DNA of 8,689 nucleotides from an uncultured Lachnospiraceae bacterium (GTDB taxonomy: Bacteria > Bacillota_A > Clostridia > Lachnospirales > Lachnospiraceae). The stretch spans positions 1 to 8,689 of the forward strand of contig CAMOGO010000039.1 of assembly GCA_946614075.1 (NCBI GenBank), in the 5' to 3' direction. Positions 1-6,263 of the stretch are shown here, piece by piece. Each line of letters begins with the position of its first letter. The stretch's first letter is position 1. Both the position numbers and the translations under genes were made by a program. Under the pieces are notes generated by a model. The model was not told the DNA's origin. It saw nothing but the letters and a program-made list of their open reading frames with translations, and did not search any database.

Positions 1-3
1 GAT

Positions 4-74
4 GGCGAGATAGCCAAGTGGTAAGGCGTGGGTCTGCAACACCCTGATCGCCGGTTCAAATCCGACTCTCGCCT
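4..74 (+). tRNA. tRNA-Cys (anticodon GCA)
   Basis: This is a 71-base cloverleaf that decodes UGC/UGU as cysteine. The 7-bp acceptor stem pairs 4-10 (GGCGAGA) with 67-73 (TCTCGCC). The anticodon GCA lies at 36-38 in a seven-base loop preceded by T35. The T loop TTCAAAT is at 55-61. The discriminator base is T74, the U73 expected of tRNA-Cys and a known identity element for CysRS. The 3' CCA is not encoded and must be added after transcription. There are mismatches at the top of the anticodon stem (29/45) and in the T stem (51/65), which is tolerable. The gene converges on leuS and has its own terminator a few bases downstream; its promoter lies outside the window. Confidence 0.96.
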
Positions 75-81
75 CGAAGAG

Positions 82-112
82 AAACCCTGAAGATTAGTCT
101 TCAGGGTTTTTT
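82..112 (+). terminator. Intrinsic terminator of tRNA-Cys
   Basis: A 12-bp perfect stem (82-93 with 98-109, AAACCCTGAAGA type) with a four-base TTAG loop is followed by a T-run through 112. It starts eight bases after the tRNA ends. On the opposite strand the A-rich left side gives a shorter T-run, so it may also stop read-through coming from leuS. Confidence 0.9.
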
Positions 113-173
113 CATTATGCGCACGGCCGTCACAAGGTAAATGTTGCCTGACGGCAACGACGACCGGCGCAGC

Positions 174-285
174 AAAAAGGGCTGTCGCTCTACAAAAGAT
201 ATAAGGAATAGCCTTCGAAGACGCGAAAAATCACTGATTGTAGTGTCTTCGAAGGCTATTCCTTCCTTGTAGTGCGACAGCCCCT
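174..285 (-). terminator. Very long two-stage hairpin, likely leuS terminator
   Basis: This inverted repeat follows the leuS stop codon by about a dozen bases. The outer stem pairs 179-195 with 267-283 (16 of 17 positions, one T/T mismatch at 189/273). The inner stem pairs 203-222 with 245-264, 20 bp with no mismatch. A small asymmetric internal loop separates them, and the apical loop is about 20 bases. On the minus strand the outer stem is followed directly by TTTTT (178-174), as expected for a Rho-independent terminator of leuS. On the plus strand it is followed by CCTTATTTT, so it could act in both directions. The stem is far longer than needed for termination, so it may have another origin. 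The rest of the 113-297 gap holds only a small 6-bp hairpin (143-148/153-158). Confidence 0.75.
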
Positions 286-297
286 TATTTTGATATT

Positions 298-2706
298 TTA
301 TTTCTGGACGATGTTTACCAGACGGCCGGGTACGTAGATTTCCTTTACGATGTTGCCGGTCAGCTTATCCTTGACGGCTTCCTTTGCGGCAGCGATCGCG
401 TCATCCTTTGCGATGTTGCGGTCGATCATGATCTGGGCACGGACCTTGCCATTGATCTGGACAGCGATCTCTACAGTCTGCTCCTTGGTCTTGGCCTCAT
501 CGTACTCCGGCCAGGTGGTCTGATTCAGACGGCCGCCGTAGGAGAGGACATCCCAAAGCTCCTCGGTGATGTGAGGGGCAACCGGGTTCAGGAGGACGAT
601 GAAGGTCTTGAACTCATCGCGGGTGACGCTGCCCTTCTTGTAGAAGTCGTTGATGAGGGACATCATGGCTGCGATGGCGGTGTTGAACTTCATGGCCTCG
701 TAGTCATTGGTGACCTTCTTGATCGTCTGGTGCATTCTGGTCTCGAGGTCTTTGGAGTAACCCTTCTGGTCGGTGACCAGATCCTGGAGATTCCAGACAC
801 GTTCGAGGAAACGACGGCAGCCCTTGACGCCATCCTGGGACCAGGAGGCAGCCAGCTCAAAGGCACCGATGAACATCTCATAGGTACGAAGGGTATCTGC
901 GCCAAATTCATTGACGATGTCATCGGGATTGACGACATTGCCGCGGGACTTGGACATCTTCTCGCCGTTCTCGCCAAGGATCATACCGTGGGAGGTTCTC
1001 TTCTGGTACGGCTCCGGGCAAGGGACAACACCCTGGTCATACAGGAACTTGTGCCAGAAACGGGAGTAGAGCAGGTGGAGCGTCGTGTGCTCCATACCGC
1101 CATTGTACCAGTCGACAGGCATCCAGTAGTCAAGGGCTTCCTTGCTGGCCAGAGCCTTGTCATTGTGCGGATCCAGGTAGCGCAGGAAGTACCAGGAGGA
1201 ACCAGCCCACTGAGGCATGGTGTCGGTCTCGCGCTCTGCCGGGCCGCCGCAGCAAGGGCAGGTGGTGCGTACCCAGTCGGTCATATGGGCCAGAGGGGAC
1301 TCACCATTGTCGGTCGGCATGTAATTTTCTACCTCGGGAAGCTCCAGAGGAAGCTCCTCTTCCGGGATCGGGACAAAGCCGCACTTCGGGCACTTTACGA
1401 TCGGAATCGGCTCACCCCAGTAACGCTGGCGGGAGAAGACCCAGTCACGCAGCTTGTAGTTTTTCTTCGGATGACCGAGCTTACGCTCATCAAGCCATGC
1501 GGTGATAGCCTTTTTGGCCTCGGCAACGGGCATGCCATCGAGGAAACCGGAGTTCACCAGGATGCCGTCTGCGACATCGGTGTAAACCTCTTCCTGGACA
1601 TTCTTGCCGCCGGCGACGACCTCGATGATCGGAATACCAAACTTCTTTGCGAACTCCCAGTCACGCTCATCGTGTGCGGGAACGCCCATGATGGCACCGG
1701 TTCCGTAGGACATGAGTACATAGTCGGCAACCCAGATCGGAACGGATTTTCCGGTGGCCGGATTGACCGCACGCAGACCCTTGATCTCTACACCGGTCTT
1801 GTCCTTGGCGAGCTCGGCACGCTCAAAGTCGGACTTGTGGGAAGCAGCCTCACGATAGGCAGCGATCTCATCGTAGTTGGTGATGCAGTCCTTATATTTC
1901 TCGATATACGGATGCTCCGGGGAGAATACCATGTAGGTAACGCCGAAGAGCGTGTCCGGACGGGTCGTGTAGACCGTCATCTTGTCTTCCTGGCCCTCCA
2001 GCTGGAAGTCAACCTCAGCACCGTAGCTGCGGCCGATCCAGTTTCTCTGCTGGACTTTGACCGGGTTGATGAAGTCGACGAGGTCGAGATCGTCGATCAG
2101 CTTGTCCGCGTACTCGGTGATCTTCAGCATCCACTGGGACTTGACACGGCGGACGACAGGGCTGCCGCAGCGCTCGCAGACACCGTTGACAACCTCCTCA
2201 TTGGCAAGGCCAACTTTGCAGGAGGTACACCAGTTGATCGGCATTTCGGTCTTGTAGGCCAGACCGGCCTTGTACAGCTGAAGGAAAATCCACTGAGTCC
2301 AGTGATAGTACTTCGGATCGGTGGTGTTGACCTCGCGGTCCCAGTCAAAGGAATAGCCGAGAGCGGTCAGCTGATTTTTGAAGCGGCGGACGTTGTTCTC
2401 CGTGACAATACGGGGATGAATCTTGTTGGCGATGGCATAGTTCTCGGTCGGAAGGCCAAAAGCGTCCCAGCCCATGGGGAACATGACATTGTAGCCCTGC
2501 ATTCTGCGCTTACGGGAAATGATATCGAGCGCGGTGTACGGACGCGGATGTCCGACATGGAGTCCCTGTCCGGACGGATACGGGAACTCGACAAGCGCGT
2601 AAAACTTCGGAAGCGAATAGTCATCGGAAGCGGCGAAGGGCTTCTCCTCGGCCCAGATCTGATGCCATTTTTTCTCAATTACTTTCGGATTGTAAGCCTG
2701 GCTCAT
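298..2706 (-). CDS. leuS: Leucyl-tRNA synthetase (LeuRS)
   Basis: This cytoplasmic class I aminoacyl-tRNA synthetase charges tRNA-Leu with leucine using ATP. The 802-residue length is normal for bacterial LeuRS. The class I signature reads HVGH (residues 50-53) and the second is KMSKS (583-587). The CP1 editing domain carries the threonine-rich TTRPDT motif (247-252) and GVPAHDERD, with the conserved editing aspartate at about 346. Two zinc-type cysteine clusters are visible: C160/C163/C177/C180 and C439/C442 with C483/C485/C486. The C-terminal anticodon-binding region includes the PHITEELW motif (about 711-718), followed by a tRNA-binding tail with [11 protein letters not shown]. The start is ATG with AAGGAG (2713-2718) eight bases upstream. 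Expression is controlled by the T-box leader between its promoter and this start. All key motifs are present and nothing looks broken. Confidence 0.99.
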   Translation of the reverse strand: MSQAYNPKVIEKKWHQIWAEEKPFAASDDYSLPKFYALVEFPYPSGQGLHVGHPRPYTALDIISRKRRMQGYNVMFPMGWDAFGLPTENYAIANKIHPRIVTENNVRRFKNQLTALGYSFDWDREVNTTDPKYYHWTQWIFLQLYKAGLAYKTEMPINWCTSCKVGLANEEVVNGVCERCGSPVVRRVKSQWMLKITEYADKLIDDLDLVDFINPVKVQQRNWIGRSYGAEVDFQLEGQEDKMTVYTTRPDTLFGVTYMVFSPEHPYIEKYKDCITNYDEIAAYREAASHKSDFERAELAKDKTGVEIKGLRAVNPATGKSVPIWVADYVLMSYGTGAIMGVPAHDERDWEFAKKFGIPIIEVVAGGKNVQEEVYTDVADGILVNSGFLDGMPVAEAKKAITAWLDERKLGHPKKNYKLRDWVFSRQRYWGEPIPIVKCPKCGFVPIPEEELPLELPEVENYMPTDNGESPLAHMTDWVRTTCPCCGGPAERETDTMPQWAGSSWYFLRYLDPHNDKALASKEALDYWMPVDWYNGGMEHTTLHLLYSRFWHKFLYDQGVVPCPEPYQKRTSHGMILGENGEKMSKSRGNVVNPDDIVNEFGADTLRTYEMFIGAFELAASWSQDGVKGCRRFLERVWNLQDLVTDQKGYSKDLETRMHQTIKKVTNDYEAMKFNTAIAAMMSLINDFYKKGSVTRDEFKTFIVLLNPVAPHITEELWDVLSYGGRLNQTTWPEYDEAKTKEQTVEIAVQINGKVRAQIMIDRNIAKDDAIAAAKEAVKDKLTGNIVKEIYVPGRLVNIVQK

Positions 2707-2730
2707 TTTATTCTCCTTTTTTATAAGAAT

Positions 2731-2766
2731 ACCCCATTCTTCTCACATTATAGAGACGAATGGGGT
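2731..2766 (-). terminator. Regulated terminator of the leuS T-box
   Basis: ACCCCATTC (2766-2758) pairs with GAATGGGGT (2739-2731). A further 4 bp (2753-2756 with 2741-2744) lie inside an unpaired T/TC step. The inner part overlaps bases used by the antiterminator, so the two folds exclude each other. The run after the stem is ATTCTTATAAAAAA on the minus strand, which is a poor U-tract. Confidence 0.8.
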
Positions 2767-2993
2767 TTATTCGCGGTACCACTCTATTTCACAGGCATAG
2801 CCTGTGCACTTTAGGTCTTCTGTAACGGGAAGTCCCCGTCCGCATGTACATGCCGGCGATGGCCGGTTTCCACGAGGATGCTCTGAGGTCAGTTCGGAGA
2901 ATGAAAGGTCTGCCTCGCACCAACCGGCAGCTCTCTGGATCCTTAGGATTAGCTCCTACTAGTCCTCTTCTATGCATTTTCGGTATAAAATTC
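2731..2993 (-). promoter_or_regulatory. T-box riboswitch leader of leuS (tRNA-Leu responsive)
   Basis: This 5' leader binds uncharged tRNA-Leu and lets transcription of leuS continue. On the minus strand the conserved T-box motif AGAGTGGTACCGCG lies at 2785-2772. Its UGGU bulge (2781-2778) ends in U, matching an A discriminator base as in tRNA-Leu. Stem I shows the specifier internal loop, ACTAGTA opposite GAACTGA, flanked by GAGG/CCTC and GGAG/CTCC helices; it presents the Leu codon CUG (2892-2890). The distal part has the AGAGAG bulge and a CTGCC/GGCAG stem closing GGTTGGTGCGA (2930-2910). A stem III-like hairpin (2806-2790) precedes the antiterminator. ATAGAG (2787-2782) can pair with CTCTAT (2755-2750) as antiterminator, which competes with the terminator stem. 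The start of the transcript is inferred from the promoter. Confidence 0.95.
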
Positions 2994-2999
2994 TATCCA

Positions 3000-3027
3000 A
3001 TTATAGCACGTAACGGATTTTTGTCAA
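3000..3027 (-). promoter_or_regulatory. Sigma-A promoter of leuS
   Basis: On the minus strand a perfect TTGACA (3027-3022) and a perfect TATAAT (3005-3000) are separated by 16 bp, with TGC just before the -10 (extended -10). Transcription should start near 2993, immediately upstream of the T-box stem I. This strength fits an essential gene that is throttled by attenuation. Confidence 0.93.
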
Positions 3028-3096
3028 CATGGCAGAGCCCACATAAAAGGCAGAATATACCGATAGTATACGCATTTTTGGCGGTTTTCGTCCGGA

Positions 3097-3762
3097 TCAG
3101 TCTCCGAAGCCGCATAAAGACATGCCGAGTGGATATTCTTCCTCGATTTCGGCGAAGCGGCGCTGCCGGGTGACCATGGCGGGGTCATCGGAGAGGATGC
3201 CATCGACACCTGCGCTCAGGAGATTCGAGCAGGTGAATTCATTTTTTCCGGTGAAGGCGAATACCTCCAGGCCGCTACTCTTCAGGAAAGACAGGACATC
3301 CTTGCTGCAGTCTTTGCCGTCGATCAGGCAGAAAGAGCAGCCGGAGGCCTTCCGGGAAGACGCAAAAGCAGCCGGGTCGCCCGCAGCGGCCGAATTTTCC
3401 TCCATAAAACCGATCGCGATCTCTTGCGGCAGAGCCGTGACAGCGGACAGAGCGGACGGGTCATCCACGACAATCCGGACGGATTCGATCAGGCCTTTTT
3501 CACGGATCTGAGAAACGACGTCCTTTACAAAGGCTTCCGACTTTGCCTGAAGATGCAGGATCGAGACCAGGGAAAGCGGCTTTACCCAGGAAAGATAGTC
3601 GGCCAGGGCGGCGGTAGCGTCCGGGTCTGATTCGGAGACGGAGACAAAAAATCCGTCACAGCCGGGAATCTGCGCTGCAGCCTCGAAAGCAGCAAGGGAA
3701 TTCGGAGCCGCATCCGGGTGCTCCGCCGTGATCCCTAAGTGGGAAATATTAAGACAGTTCAT
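3097..3762 (-). CDS. GDPD-fold protein with degenerate active site
   Basis: This resembles glycerophosphodiester phosphodiesterases, TIM-barrel enzymes that hydrolyse glycerophosphodiesters. The N-terminus aligns with the AHRG...PENTLAAFE...GADGIELDV pattern as ISHLG (6-10), APNSLAAFEAA (19-29) and GCDGFFVSV (34-42). The C-terminus GLEVFAFTGKNEF...LLSAGVDGILSDDPAMV matches the VYVWTVN...GVDGIITDDP end of the family. H8 and N21 are kept. The HRG arginine is L9, the PENT glutamate is P20, and the metal-binding E and D of ELDV are F39 and S41. The usual HDxTLxRT segment is missing, which fits the short 221-residue length. I infer little or no phosphodiesterase activity by the classical mechanism. 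No signal peptide is seen. The start ATG follows AGGAGG (3774-3769) with a 5-6 base spacer. It has its own promoter and no clear terminator before the leuS promoter. Confidence 0.75.
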   Translation of the reverse strand: MNCLNISHLGITAEHPDAAPNSLAAFEAAAQIPGCDGFFVSVSESDPDATAALADYLSWVKPLSLVSILHLQAKSEAFVKDVVSQIREKGLIESVRIVVDDPSALSAVTALPQEIAIGFMEENSAAAGDPAAFASSRKASGCSFCLIDGKDCSKDVLSFLKSSGLEVFAFTGKNEFTCSNLLSAGVDGILSDDPAMVTRQRRFAEIEEEYPLGMSLCGFGD

Positions 3763-3788
3763 GACAAACCTCCTCTTCGTCCTATATT
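3761..3788 (+). promoter_or_regulatory. Possible plus-strand promoter facing the intergenic element
   Basis: ATGACA (3761-3766, 5/6) and TATATT (3783-3788, 5/6) are 16 bp apart on the plus strand. They overlap the start and the -10 of the minus-strand GDPD-like gene, so the two promoters would compete. The only downstream sequence before the next promoter is the structured non-coding region. Inference from consensus only. Confidence 0.3.
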
Positions 3789-3814
3789 GTACGCAAGAGA
3801 TTAGGTGAAATCAA
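3786..3814 (-). promoter_or_regulatory. Promoter of the GDPD-like gene
   Basis: On the minus strand TTGATT (3814-3809) and TACAAT (3791-3786) are separated by 17 bp, 4/6 and 5/6 matches to the sigma-A consensus. Transcription would begin near 3779, giving a leader of about 17 bases before the ATG that includes the AGGAGG site. Confidence 0.7.
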
Positions 3815-3819
3815 GAGCA

Positions 3820-3902
3820 GAAAGGAAGGAGAGAGGGTGAGTGACATCCATCCGAAGAGAGAGCTCTTCGGAATGGATGTCACTCACCCTCTCTCCGCTT
3901 TC
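3820..3902. repeat. Long near-perfect hairpin (inverted repeat)
   Basis: A 24-bp perfect stem pairs 3828-3851 with 3873-3896. It continues, after one bulged A (3872), into an 8-bp stem (3852-3859 with 3864-3871) capped by a four-base loop (AGAG, 3860-3863). Below it, after a small internal loop, 3820-3824 pair with 3898-3902. It sits between divergent promoters, so it is not at the end of either flanking gene, and there is no T-run on either side. No coding potential is evident. Confidence 0.9.
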
Positions 3903-3905
3903 ATG

Positions 3906-4100
3906 ATGAAAGCCGACGGATTGCTCCGTTCTTCGCTTCGCTCGAACTCCCGCAATCCTACAAAAATTCGCAACTCGCTCCGCTCGCTTTGCTTCGCGTA
4001 GCTTTATTGCTCATTTTTGTTGCCACTCGGATGACCGATTGGCTGTCAGATGAGCAAGCTCCTCTGAGCAGCCTTCCGGTCATCCTCGTTCGGCTTTCAT
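3906..4100. repeat. 195-base structured intergenic element with 11-bp inverted ends
   Basis: ATGAAAGCCGA (3906-3916) is exactly complementary to TCGGCTTTCAT (4090-4100). Three hairpins lie inside. A: GGATTGC 3918-3924 with 3952-3958, plus GTTC/GAAC (3928-3931/3944-3947). B: ACAAAAAT 3960-3967 with 4013-4020, plus GCAA/TTGC (3970-3973/4007-4010). C: GGATGACCG 4029-4037 with 4077-4085, then GGCTG/CAGCC (4041-4045/4069-4073) and TCAGA/TCTGA (4046-4050/4063-4067). Together these make a closed four-way junction in principle. Hairpins A and B hold low-complexity CGCTTCGCTCG / CGCTCCGCTCGC words. It could be a structured RNA, a non-autonomous mobile repeat, or a DNA-level structure. I do not recognise the family. 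Confidence 0.7.
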
Positions 4101-4101
4101 T

Positions 4102-4128
4102 AAAAAATCCTACTTTCGGATGTTTTTT
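4102..4128 (+). terminator. Terminator-like hairpin after the structured element
   Basis: AAAAAATCC (4102-4110) can pair with GGATGTTTTTT (4118-4128) with one bulged G (4122), loop TACTTTC. The six T residues at 4123-4128 would serve as U-tract on the plus strand. The stem has only two G-C pairs and is A/T-rich, so efficiency is doubtful. It lies just after the closing stem of the structured element and partly overlaps the -35 region of the next promoter. Confidence 0.4.
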
Positions 4129-4152
4129 GGAAAAAGTGGTTTATGGTATAAT
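4126..4152 (+). promoter_or_regulatory. Extended -10 promoter of the WG-repeat gene
   Basis: TATAAT (4147-4152) is preceded by TGG (4144-4146), an extended -10 TGn element. The -35 is weak: TTTGGA (4126-4131) is 15 bp upstream and TTTTGG (4124-4129) is 17 bp upstream. The predicted start near 4159 gives a leader of about 88 bases before the ATG at 4247. No clear riboswitch fold is seen in this leader. Confidence 0.7.
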
Positions 4153-4246
4153 TATCACGATATTATAATGAAAATGCAGCGATGTTCGTTTTAGTGGTTG
4201 GTGGATGCCTTACAATAAGGGTCAGACAAGGAAAGGAGCGGTTGTT

Positions 4247-6145
4247 ATGAAAAAAATGACAGCATGGTTGCTGGCGGTTGTCCTTGCCGTGGCGGGGGTG
4301 CCGGCGATGGCTTTCGCGGAGGGGGAGCAGGACATGACAGGTCCTGTTTACGTGGAGGCTGAGACGTTGCTTCCGGCGAACCCGGATGCGTATACCTTCT
4401 GGTATTCCTGCGAGACGCCCTACGTAATCGAGGATGCGAATGGTATGCGGCTTCTGGATCGTTTTGGAAATGAGGTTATGAGGTCGGAGTTCACCATTTC
4501 GGAGGTGGCGCCGATTAACTCGGATTATTATCCGGTGTTTGCTGTGTCGGATGTGGATGAGTACAGCAAGTATCTGGTAAACGAAAAGGGAGAGGCCTAT
4601 ACGGGCGGTATTTATTATGACACCGCTGTTTTGTCGGAGCACTGGACGGTGGGTGTACAGGTAACGCCTGGCGGCAGCGGGCCGGATCGGGATTATGGCT
4701 ATGATTTTGAGCCGTTGGTGATTTCGGCTGTGGATCTGTACTACGATGAACTGTTTGTCGCGACTCTGACGCGGGATGAGGTGGAGTCGATTTACTCGAT
4801 GTCTGCTTCGGGCAGCTACATGGTGGTCAAGACGCGGCTCGGCGACGATCACTTCCTTTGCATCGGCAAGGATGGAAGCAAGAATGACCTGTACGCTTAC
4901 GAAACCGGAGTTTCGTATTCGTGGTGGCAGGGTGAGGAGTACTATTACAGCGCCGAGACCGATTCCTATTACCATATTTCAGGCGTGCCGGTGTTTACGC
5001 CGGAGTGCCCGCTTACACCGGAGGATGTGGAGAATCCTTACATGGTCGATGAGGAAGATCACATGACCATCCGGGATCTGCAGGGAAATGCGGTTGCGCA
5101 GATCGCGGTTGAGGGCATGGAGCTGGATGAGATCGATGAGTTCAGCAATGGATACGCACGGATCGGTGGATATACCACCCAGGGGTGGAATTATTACCAC
5201 GGTGTCGTGAATGAGGACTTTGAGATTGTCGTTCCGATGATCTATGACGAGGTGGATTGCTACTTCGGGGATATCTTCGAAAGTGGATATGCCCGGGTCG
5301 TGAAGGATGGCAAATTCGGATATGTGAATGAGGCAGGAGAGGTCACCTGTCCGCTGAATTACGCGGTCAGTGCCTGTGTCATGGAGGGCAAATATTATTC
5401 GCTGATGATGGATCTGGATGGTCATTACCGCCTGGTAAGTGCGCAGGGTGGCATGACGGAGACGGTTTATCCTGATGCGGATGCGTACATTTACGATAAT
5501 AAGGCTCCGATTCTGCCGGTTACGGATGAGAGCGGAAAATGGGGCATTATCGACTACATGGGAAATGTCCTGGTGCCTTTCGAGACCGATTCTCTGTATT
5601 ATTTCAGCTTCTCTCAGGATGGCAGTGCGGCTTTGGTCTATGATTATGCTACGGGTGGAGAGGCGAAGCTCTACGCTTTTGGCATGACGGAAAGCGCCGG
5701 AGCGGAAACGCCGGAAACCCCTGAAACGCCGGAAACCCCTGAGACTCCTGAAAATACGGGAGTGGTAACCCCGGAAATGCCGGAGATGCCGGAAAATACA
5801 GGGACGGATGCCGTTAGACCGGTAAGAAGCGATGAGGCCCTGGAGGGCCTGATGCAGATCTACCTGGCGAATGTCTGGCAGGTTGAGACGGATGTCATCG
5901 GCTTCTACCAGGTGGAGGATGGCTCATGGAGATTCAGCATCACCTCCGATCTGGGCGAGGGAGAGTACTCGGTGACGGAAGGTGCGGCTGTCCCCAAAGT
6001 AGCGGATGGACACATGTATCTCGAGCTTACGACCGATGCGGGTGATGTGCTTGAGGTAGAGCTTGGAGATATCACGGGAACCATCTATTTACCGCAGTAT
6101 GCAGGTGAGCCGCAGGATATGAATCTGTTAATCCCGATGGGCTGA
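4247..6145 (+). CDS. Secreted WG-repeat protein with Pro/Glu/Thr linker
   Basis: This 632-residue protein starts with a classic Sec signal peptide: MKKM, a hydrophobic core WLLAVVLAVAGVPAM, and likely cleavage after AFA (residue 24). I chose the ATG at 4247 because GAAAGGAG (4231-4238) lies eight bases upstream; an in-frame ATG 14 codons earlier has no ribosome site. WG-type repeats are seen at about 297-335 (FSNGYARIGG...VVNEDFEIVVPMIYDEV), 346-374 (SGYARVVKDGKFGYVNEAGEV) and 425-445 (DESGKWGIIDYMGNVLVPFE). The region between 30 and 290 is acidic and Tyr-rich and may hold degenerate repeats. A PET-rich linker (487-517) precedes a C-terminal beta-rich domain (about 528-632) that I do not recognise. 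There is no sortase motif or C-terminal membrane segment, so it is probably released or held non-covalently. Its function is unknown. Confidence 0.85.
   Translation: MKKMTAWLLAVVLAVAGVPAMAFAEGEQDMTGPVYVEAETLLPANPDAYTFWYSCETPYVIEDANGMRLLDRFGNEVMRSEFTISEVAPINSDYYPVFAVSDVDEYSKYLVNEKGEAYTGGIYYDTAVLSEHWTVGVQVTPGGSGPDRDYGYDFEPLVISAVDLYYDELFVATLTRDEVESIYSMSASGSYMVVKTRLGDDHFLCIGKDGSKNDLYAYETGVSYSWWQGEEYYYSAETDSYYHISGVPVFTPECPLTPEDVENPYMVDEEDHMTIRDLQGNAVAQIAVEGMELDEIDEFSNGYARIGGYTTQGWNYYHGVVNEDFEIVVPMIYDEVDCYFGDIFESGYARVVKDGKFGYVNEAGEVTCPLNYAVSACVMEGKYYSLMMDLDGHYRLVSAQGGMTETVYPDADAYIYDNKAPILPVTDESGKWGIIDYMGNVLVPFETDSLYYFSFSQDGSAALVYDYATGGEAKLYAFGMTESAGAETPETPETPETPETPENTGVVTPEMPEMPENTGTDAVRPVRSDEALEGLMQIYLANVWQVETDVIGFYQVEDGSWRFSITSDLGEGEYSVTEGAAVPKVADGHMYLELTTDAGDVLEVELGDITGTIYLPQYAGEPQDMNLLIPMG
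5705..5797 (+). repeat. Pro/Glu/Thr linker repeat within the WG-repeat gene
   Basis: The stretch encodes repeated ETP/TPE/MPE units (residues 487-517). At DNA level an 18-base unit, ACGCCGGAAACCCCTGAA, occurs about twice and then decays into variants. Because the units are multiples of three bases, slippage would lengthen or shorten the linker without breaking the frame. It separates the WG region from the C-terminal domain. Confidence 0.85.
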
Positions 6146-6159
6146 TCCTATTCCCATTC

Positions 6160-6188
6160 TTGCCCGCTGTATCAATCCGTGTTAATAT
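6160..6188 (+). promoter_or_regulatory. Possible weak promoter for the SPFH gene
   Basis: TTGCCC (6160-6165, 4/6) and TAATAT (6183-6188, 4/6) are 17 bp apart in the 118-base gap after the WG-repeat gene. No terminator is visible after that gene's stop codon, so the SPFH gene may instead be read from the upstream promoter. Confidence 0.35.
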
Positions 6189-6263
6189 ACAAGACAGAAG
6201 GCGGCGCGAGATGCGGAAGCCTTAAGGTAAATCTGGTTTTTTTAGTTAAACAAGGAGGGAATT

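Noticed and set aside
571..2814. A 747-codon open frame on the plus strand opposite leuS
   Set aside because: It is fully antisense to a complete LeuRS with all family motifs, has no ribosome site, runs through the T-box, and its translation resembles no family; it is a by-product of codon bias.
2844..3173. A 109-codon plus-strand frame across the T-box, the leuS promoter and the end of the GDPD-like gene
   Set aside because: The region is explained by conserved RNA motifs and a consensus promoter on the minus strand; no ribosome site supports the frame.
4164..4169. A second TATAAT as an alternative -10
   Set aside because: The 17-bp-upstream hexamer TTATGG is a poor -35 and there is no TGn; the TATAAT at 4147 with TGG is better, although dual starts cannot be excluded.
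4205..4246. An upstream in-frame ATG for the WG-repeat gene
   Set aside because: No ribosome site precedes it, it would place 14 polar residues ahead of the signal peptide, and the ATG at 4247 has GAAAGGAG at good spacing.
4163..4975. A 270-codon minus-strand frame opposite the WG-repeat gene
   Set aside because: It is antisense to a signal-peptide-bearing gene, lacks a ribosome site and reads as Ile/Arg/His-rich sequence without family resemblance.
6146..6263. Terminator ending in the T-run at 6237-6243
   Set aside because: No stem of useful length precedes the T-run; only the short palindrome CCTTAAGG is nearby.
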